The notes beneath the pieces were generated by a model. It was not told the DNA's origin. It was given only the letters and a program-made list of their open reading frames with translations, and did not search any database. From an uncultured Pelagibacteraceae bacterium (GTDB lineage: Bacteria > Pseudomonadota > Alphaproteobacteria > Pelagibacterales > Pelagibacteraceae), in assembly GCA_902618555.1 (NCBI GenBank), contig CACNAY010000005.1, positions 1 to 40,209 on the forward strand: a stretch of DNA of 40,209 nt. Reading direction: 5' to 3'. Below, piece after piece: positions 35,302 to 40,209 of the stretch (position 1 is its first letter; every line of letters begins with the position of its first letter). Position numbers and translations under genes: made by a program.

Positions 35302-38300
35302 ATGCAATTATCTTTTACGCAAAAGAAAAATATAAGAAAAAATTTTGGCAAACTAGTCGAAGGTTTATCTATACCAAATCTTATTGAAGTTCAAAAAAAC
35401 TCTTACAACGAGTTTTTAGAATCTAAATCTTTAAAAGAGCAGCTGAGCGAACTTTCAAAAGGAATTGATAAAGTTTTCAAAAGTATATTTCCGATCGAAG
35501 ATGGAAATGATAAAGCAACTTTAGAATATATTTCTTATAAATTGGAAAAGCCAAAATTTGATGTCATTGAATGCAAACAAAGAAGTTTGTCTTACTCTGC
35601 AGCACTAAAAGCTAACTTAAGATTAGTTGTATATGATATTGATAGTGAAAATAATACTAAACAAATACTTTCAGCAAAAGAGCAAGAAGTTTTTATAGGT
35701 GATTTACCGCTCATGACTCCTAGCGCTACATTTATTACCAACGGTGTTGAAAGAGTTGTTGTTAATCAGATGCACAGAAGTCCCGGGGTATTTTTTGATC
35801 ACGATAAAGGTAAAACTCACGCAAGTGGAAAACTCTTGTTTAATTGTCGAATTATACCTGGAAGAGGCTCTTGGTTGGATTTTGAATTTGATCCAAAAGA
35901 TTTGTTATATTTTAGAATTGATAGAAAGAAAAAATTACCTATTACTACAATTCTCTATGCTTTGGGTTACTCAAAAGAAAAAATTATAGAAACATTTTAT
36001 ACAAAAGACAAATACTCTTTTAGTAATACTAACAAAACTTGGTCGACCAATTTTAATCCCGAAAACTATAAAAGACCAATTAAATTATCTTACGATTTAA
36101 TTGATGCAAAAACTAATAAAAAGATTTTATCGAAAGGTGAAAAATTAAATCTTGTAATAGCAAAAAAACTTCAAGAAAAAGGTTTAAATTTAATTTCTGT
36201 AACGAATGACCAAATTATAGGAAAGTATGTAGCGTCAGACATAAAAAATAATAACAATGAAACTATTATTAATGCTGGATTTGATATTACCGAGGAACAA
36301 CTAGATAATTTTTTAAAAGATGGTGGAGAAAAAAATATCACCTTAGTAAATATTGATCCTATAAATAAAGGGCCATACATCTTAGAAACACTTAAAATTG
36401 ATAAAAACCAAAATAAATCTGACGCTTTAAATGATATCTATAAAGTTTTAAGACCAGGAGAAGCACCTTCATTGGAAATAGCACAAGAGATTTTTAATAA
36501 TTTATATTTTAAAAAAGAAAGATATGATCTTTCAGAAGTTGGTAGAGTAAAACTAAACTCTAAACTTAATTTAAATACAAGTCTAAAAAAAACAATCTTA
36601 GATACTTCTGATGTTATAGAAATAATAAAGTTTATGCTTGATTTACGTGATGGAAAAGGAGATGTGGACGATATTGATCACTTAGGAAATAGACGTGTTA
36701 GATCTGTTGGAGAATTAGTAGAAAATCAGTTCAGAATTGGGCTCTTAAGAATGGAAAGAACAGTAAAAGAGAAAATGTCAACATTTTTAGAAATAGAATC
36801 TGCAATGCCACAAGATCTTATAAATGCGAAACCAATTACAACTTCCTTGAAAGATTTTTTTGCAACATCTCAACTTTCCCAGTTTATGGATCAGACAAAT
36901 CCATTATCAGAGATTACTCATAAAAGACGAGTTTCAGCATTAGGCCCAGGCGGCCTGACAAGAGAACGTGCAGGTTTTGAAGTTAGAGATGTTCACCCGA
37001 CGCACTATGGAAGAATTTGCCCAATAGAAACTCCTGAAGGTCCTAATATAGGATTAATTAATAGTTTAGCGACCTATTGTCGTGTAAATAAATTTGGATA
37101 TATAGAAAGCCCATATAAAAAAGTTGTAAATGGCAAAGTTACTTCAGAGATAAAATATTTGTCAGCAATTGAGGAAGAAAAATTTACTATAGCTCAAGCA
37201 AATTCTGTTTTAAATAGTGATGGATCGTTTGTAGAAGATCTAGTTGCTTGTAGAAAAAATCTAAATTTTGAACTTTCTTCTAAGGAAAGCATTGATTATA
37301 TAGATGTTTCTCCAAAACAATTAGTTTCTGTAGCTGCAGCATTAATTCCTTTTTTAGAGAATGATGATGCTAATAGAGCATTAATGGGCTCAAATATGAT
37401 GAGACAAGCTGTTCCTTTGTTAAAACCAGAAGCTCCATTAGTAGGAACAGGAATCGAGTCAGATGTTGCATTAGACTCGGGTGTAACGATTGTAGCAAAA
37501 AGAAATGGAGTCGTTGATAAAATTGACGGAAAAAGAATTGTAGTTAAAGCTACAGAGGTCACTGATTTATCTCAGTCGGCAGTAGATATTTATAATTTAT
37601 CTAAATTTCAAAGATCTAATCAAAACACCTGTATCAACCAAAAACCATTGGTTAAAGTCGGAGATAGAATAAAAAAAGGAGATATTATTGCCGATGGTCC
37701 GGCGACAAAACTTGGTGAACTTGCTTTAGGTAAAAACGTGACGGTAGCTTTTATGCCATGGCAGGGATATAATTTTGAGGATTCTATATTAATTTCAGAA
37801 AGATGTGTAACTGATGATGTATTTACATCCGTCCACATAGAGGAATATGAATCGATGGCAAGAGATACTAAATTGGGCGCAGAAGAAATCACCAGAGATA
37901 TACCAAATGTAAGTGAGGAGAGCTTAAGAAATTTAGATGAGTCGGGTATTGTATATGTAGGAGCAGAGGTAAAACCTGGAGACATACTTGTGGGTAAAGT
38001 AACGCCTAAAAGTGAAACTTCTTCTAGTCCTGAGGAAAAACTTTTGAGATCTATATTTGGCGAAAAAGCAACCGATGTAAGAGACTCATCTTTAAAATTA
38101 CCATCTGGAAGCACTGGGGTTGTTATTGATGTGAGAGTTTTCAATAGGCACGGTATAGAAAAAGATGAGCGTTCCATAGCTATTGAAAGAGCTGAAATTG
38201 AGTCTGTTCAAGAAGATAAGAAAGTTGAAGAAGAAATATTAAATAGAAATATCAAGTTGAGGGCAATAGATCTTCTAAATGGTCAAAGTATAAATAAACA

Positions 38301-39396
38301 ATTTAAAGAGTTAAAGCCAGGTATTACTTTAAATAAAAATGATTTAGATAATTTGAGTCTAAAAGATTTCTGGAAAATTTCATTACAAAAAGATGAAATA
38401 AATAAAAATTTAGAGAAGCTTAAAAATCAATTCGAAAATGCATCTGAAGATATTAAAATAAGATTTGAGGATAAGGTAACTAAAATTCAACAAGGTGATG
38501 ATTTGTTACCTACTGTTATGAAAGTTGTAAAAGTGTTTGTAGCTGTAAAAAGAAGATTGATGCCGGGAGACAAAATGGCTGGAAGACATGGAAATAAAGG
38601 AGTAGTAAGTAAGATTGTCCCAGTGGAAGATATGCCTTATATGGAAAACGGTAAACCGGTTGACATAGTTTTAAATCCTTTAGGTGTTCCAAGTAGGATG
38701 AATGTTGGACAAATACTAGAGACTCATTTGGGTTGGTCATGTTCAGAGCTTGGTGATCAAATTAAAATTTATCTAAAAAATTTTGAGAAGGAAATTGACA
38801 AATTAAAAGAGAAATTAAAAAATATTTATGGTGACTCTTATTTTGATCAAGTTATATCAAAACTATCAACAAAAGAAATTGCAGAATTAGTTCAAAATTT
38901 ATCTAATGGTATACCAATAGCTACACCAGTTTTTGATGGAGCTAGCACAAAGGATATCAATGATATGTTAAACTTAGCAAAATTACCTGGAACGGGACAA
39001 ACACACTTATGGAATGGACAAACAGGAGAAAGGTTTGACAGACCAGTTACAGTTGGAATTATTTACATGCTAAAATTAAATCATTTAGTAGAAGATAAAA
39101 TTCATGCTAGATCCACTGGGCCATACAGTTTAGTGACCCAACAACCTTTGGGCGGTAAAGCTCAACTAGGAGGCCAAAGGTTTGGTGAAATGGAAGTATG
39201 GGCTTTAGAGGCATATGGTGCTTCCTATACCCTTCAAGAAATCTTAACTGTTAAATCAGATGATGTTGCAGGTAGAACAAAAGTTTATGAAACTATAGTG
39301 AAAGGGAATAACAATTTTGAGTCTGGTGTACCAGAGTCATTTAATGTGCTTGTGAAAGAAATCAGAGCACTAGGCTTAAATATTGAACTTAATTAA
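35302..39396 (+). CDS. rpoB: DNA-directed RNA polymerase subunit beta
   Basis: [13 protein letters not shown]-like [81 protein letters not shown]. The ORF track starts at TTG 35299; ATG at 35302. Confidence 0.99.
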   Translation: MQLSFTQKKNIRKNFGKLVEGLSIPNLIEVQKNSYNEFLESKSLKEQLSELSKGIDKVFKSIFPIEDGNDKATLEYISYKLEKPKFDVIECKQRSLSYSAALKANLRLVVYDIDSENNTKQILSAKEQEVFIGDLPLMTPSATFITNGVERVVVNQMHRSPGVFFDHDKGKTHASGKLLFNCRIIPGRGSWLDFEFDPKDLLYFRIDRKKKLPITTILYALGYSKEKIIETFYTKDKYSFSNTNKTWSTNFNPENYKRPIKLSYDLIDAKTNKKILSKGEKLNLVIAKKLQEKGLNLISVTNDQIIGKYVASDIKNNNNETIINAGFDITEEQLDNFLKDGGEKNITLVNIDPINKGPYILETLKIDKNQNKSDALNDIYKVLRPGEAPSLEIAQEIFNNLYFKKERYDLSEVGRVKLNSKLNLNTSLKKTILDTSDVIEIIKFMLDLRDGKGDVDDIDHLGNRRVRSVGELVENQFRIGLLRMERTVKEKMSTFLEIESAMPQDLINAKPITTSLKDFFATSQLSQFMDQTNPLSEITHKRRVSALGPGGLTRERAGFEVRDVHPTHYGRICPIETPEGPNIGLINSLATYCRVNKFGYIESPYKKVVNGKVTSEIKYLSAIEEEKFTIAQANSVLNSDGSFVEDLVACRKNLNFELSSKESIDYIDVSPKQLVSVAAALIPFLENDDANRALMGSNMMRQAVPLLKPEAPLVGTGIESDVALDSGVTIVAKRNGVVDKIDGKRIVVKATEVTDLSQSAVDIYNLSKFQRSNQNTCINQKPLVKVGDRIKKGDIIADGPATKLGELALGKNVTVAFMPWQGYNFEDSILISERCVTDDVFTSVHIEEYESMARDTKLGAEEITRDIPNVSEESLRNLDESGIVYVGAEVKPGDILVGKVTPKSETSSSPEEKLLRSIFGEKATDVRDSSLKLPSGSTGVVIDVRVFNRHGIEKDERSIAIERAEIESVQEDKKVEEEILNRNIKLRAIDLLNGQSINKQFKELKPGITLNKNDLDNLSLKDFWKISLQKDEINKNLEKLKNQFENASEDIKIRFEDKVTKIQQGDDLLPTVMKVVKVFVAVKRRLMPGDKMAGRHGNKGVVSKIVPVEDMPYMENGKPVDIVLNPLGVPSRMNVGQILETHLGWSCSELGDQIKIYLKNFEKEIDKLKEKLKNIYGDSYFDQVISKLSTKEIAELVQNLSNGIPIATPVFDGASTKDINDMLNLAKLPGTGQTHLWNGQTGERFDRPVTVGIIYMLKLNHLVEDKIHARSTGPYSLVTQQPLGGKAQLGGQRFGEMEVWALEAYGASYTLQEILTVKSDDVAGRTKVYETIVKGNNNFESGVPESFNVLVKEIRALGLNIELN

Positions 39397-39398
39397 TT

Positions 39399-40209
39399 AT
39401 GGAGAAGAATTTAACAAAAAGTTTTGAAACACAGAGTCTCACTCAAGAAAATAATTTTAATAGCATAAAAATTACTTTAGCAAGTCCCGAGAAAATTAAA
39501 TCCTGGTCTTATGGAGAAATTAAGAAACCTGAAACAATAAATTACAGAACTTTTAGACCTGAAAAAGACGGTTTGTTTTGCTCTAGAATTTTTGGACCAG
39601 TGAAAGATTATGAATGTTTGTGTGGAAAATACAAACGAATGAAATTTAGAGGTATCATTTGTGAGAAATGTGGAGTTGAAGTTACTAAGTCAAATGTAAG
39701 AAGAGAGAGAATGGGTCATATAGATTTAGCATGTCCAGTTGCTCACATATGGTTTTTAAAATCCTTACCTAGCCGAATTTCCTTAGCTATAGATATGAAA
39801 TTGAAAGAAGTAGAGAAAGTCCTTTATTTTGAAAGTTTTATAGTAATAGAGCCTGGCCTTACAACATTAAAAAAAGGTCAACTTATTTCAGAGGAAGCAC
39901 TAATGAAAGCCCAAGAAGAATTTGGAGAAGATGCCTTTACTGCAGGTATTGGCGCAGAAGCAGTTAGAGAGATACTAGTAAGCTTAGATTTAAAAAAGGA
40001 GCAAAAAAAATTAAGAGACTCTTTAACAGAAATTAAATCTAAAGTAACTGAGGAAAGAACAATTAAGAGATTAAAACTAATTGAGTCCTTTATTTCATCA
40101 GGAAATAAACCAGAGTGGATGATATTAACTTCTGTTCCTGTTATTCCGCCTGAGCTAAGACCTCTAGTCCCACTAGATGGCGGAAGATTTGCAACTTCAG
40201 ACTTAAATG
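39399..40209 (+). CDS. rpoC: DNA-directed RNA polymerase subunit beta', 3' partial
   Basis: ATG at 39399; translation includes [74 protein letters not shown]. Open to the window end and so absent from the ORF track. Confidence 0.98.
   Translation, partial: MEKNLTKSFETQSLTQENNFNSIKITLASPEKIKSWSYGEIKKPETINYRTFRPEKDGLFCSRIFGPVKDYECLCGKYKRMKFRGIICEKCGVEVTKSNVRRERMGHIDLACPVAHIWFLKSLPSRISLAIDMKLKEVEKVLYFESFIVIEPGLTTLKKGQLISEEALMKAQEEFGEDAFTAGIGAEAVREILVSLDLKKEQKKLRDSLTEIKSKVTEERTIKRLKLIESFISSGNKPEWMILTSVPVIPPELRPLVPLDGGRFATSDLN

Noticed and set aside
37620-38177. 185-aa antisense ORF within rpoB
   Set aside because: Opposite a highly conserved rpoB region, no recognisable family, low-complexity Ser/Thr/Pro composition typical of shadow ORFs.
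1-40209. CRISPR arrays, insertion sequences, integrases, prophage genes, toxin-antitoxin or defence systems
   Set aside because: No regularly spaced repeats, transposase/integrase motifs or defence protein families seen; nearly all sequence is accounted for by core genes.

Overview
AT-rich, gene-dense window that reads as a core chromosomal segment of a streamlined alphaproteobacterium. The protein sequences, tiny intergenic gaps and gene content look SAR11/Pelagibacterales-like, but this lineage call is an inference from recognition, not a search. Left to right: a glycine betaine/proline-type ABC transporter (binding protein truncated at the window edge, plus permease); a minus-strand prpB-prpC-small membrane ORF-homocysteine S-methyltransferase-like cluster; lysE and gph; an acetyltransferase-only GlmU coupled to glmS; a small beta-carbonic-anhydrase-like protein; pgl; class II DAHP synthase; a nadE-cysS-cimA-TrmH/TrmJ-like cluster; rpsD; a membrane GT39-like protein; a long minus-strand sfsA-map-purB-purC-purS-purQ-purL-bolA-grxD-small ORF-FkbM cluster; a CinA-like/MoCF protein; GT9; tRNA-Leu-nadK-GT61; tRNA-Thr and rlmB; and tRNA-Tyr, tRNA-Gly, tuf, tRNA-Trp, secE, nusG, rplKAJL, rpoB and rpoC (rpoC runs off the end). 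I found no rRNA, CRISPR array, transposon, prophage or toxin-antitoxin/defence locus. I do not see convincing evidence for a wholly new system. The best second looks are the domain-boundary truncation of GlmU, a predicted (near-)leaderless prpB transcript, shared bidirectional stop codons at convergent junctions, tRNAs butted against start codons, missing leader space in the ribosomal protein operon, and two conserved-looking small ORFs.
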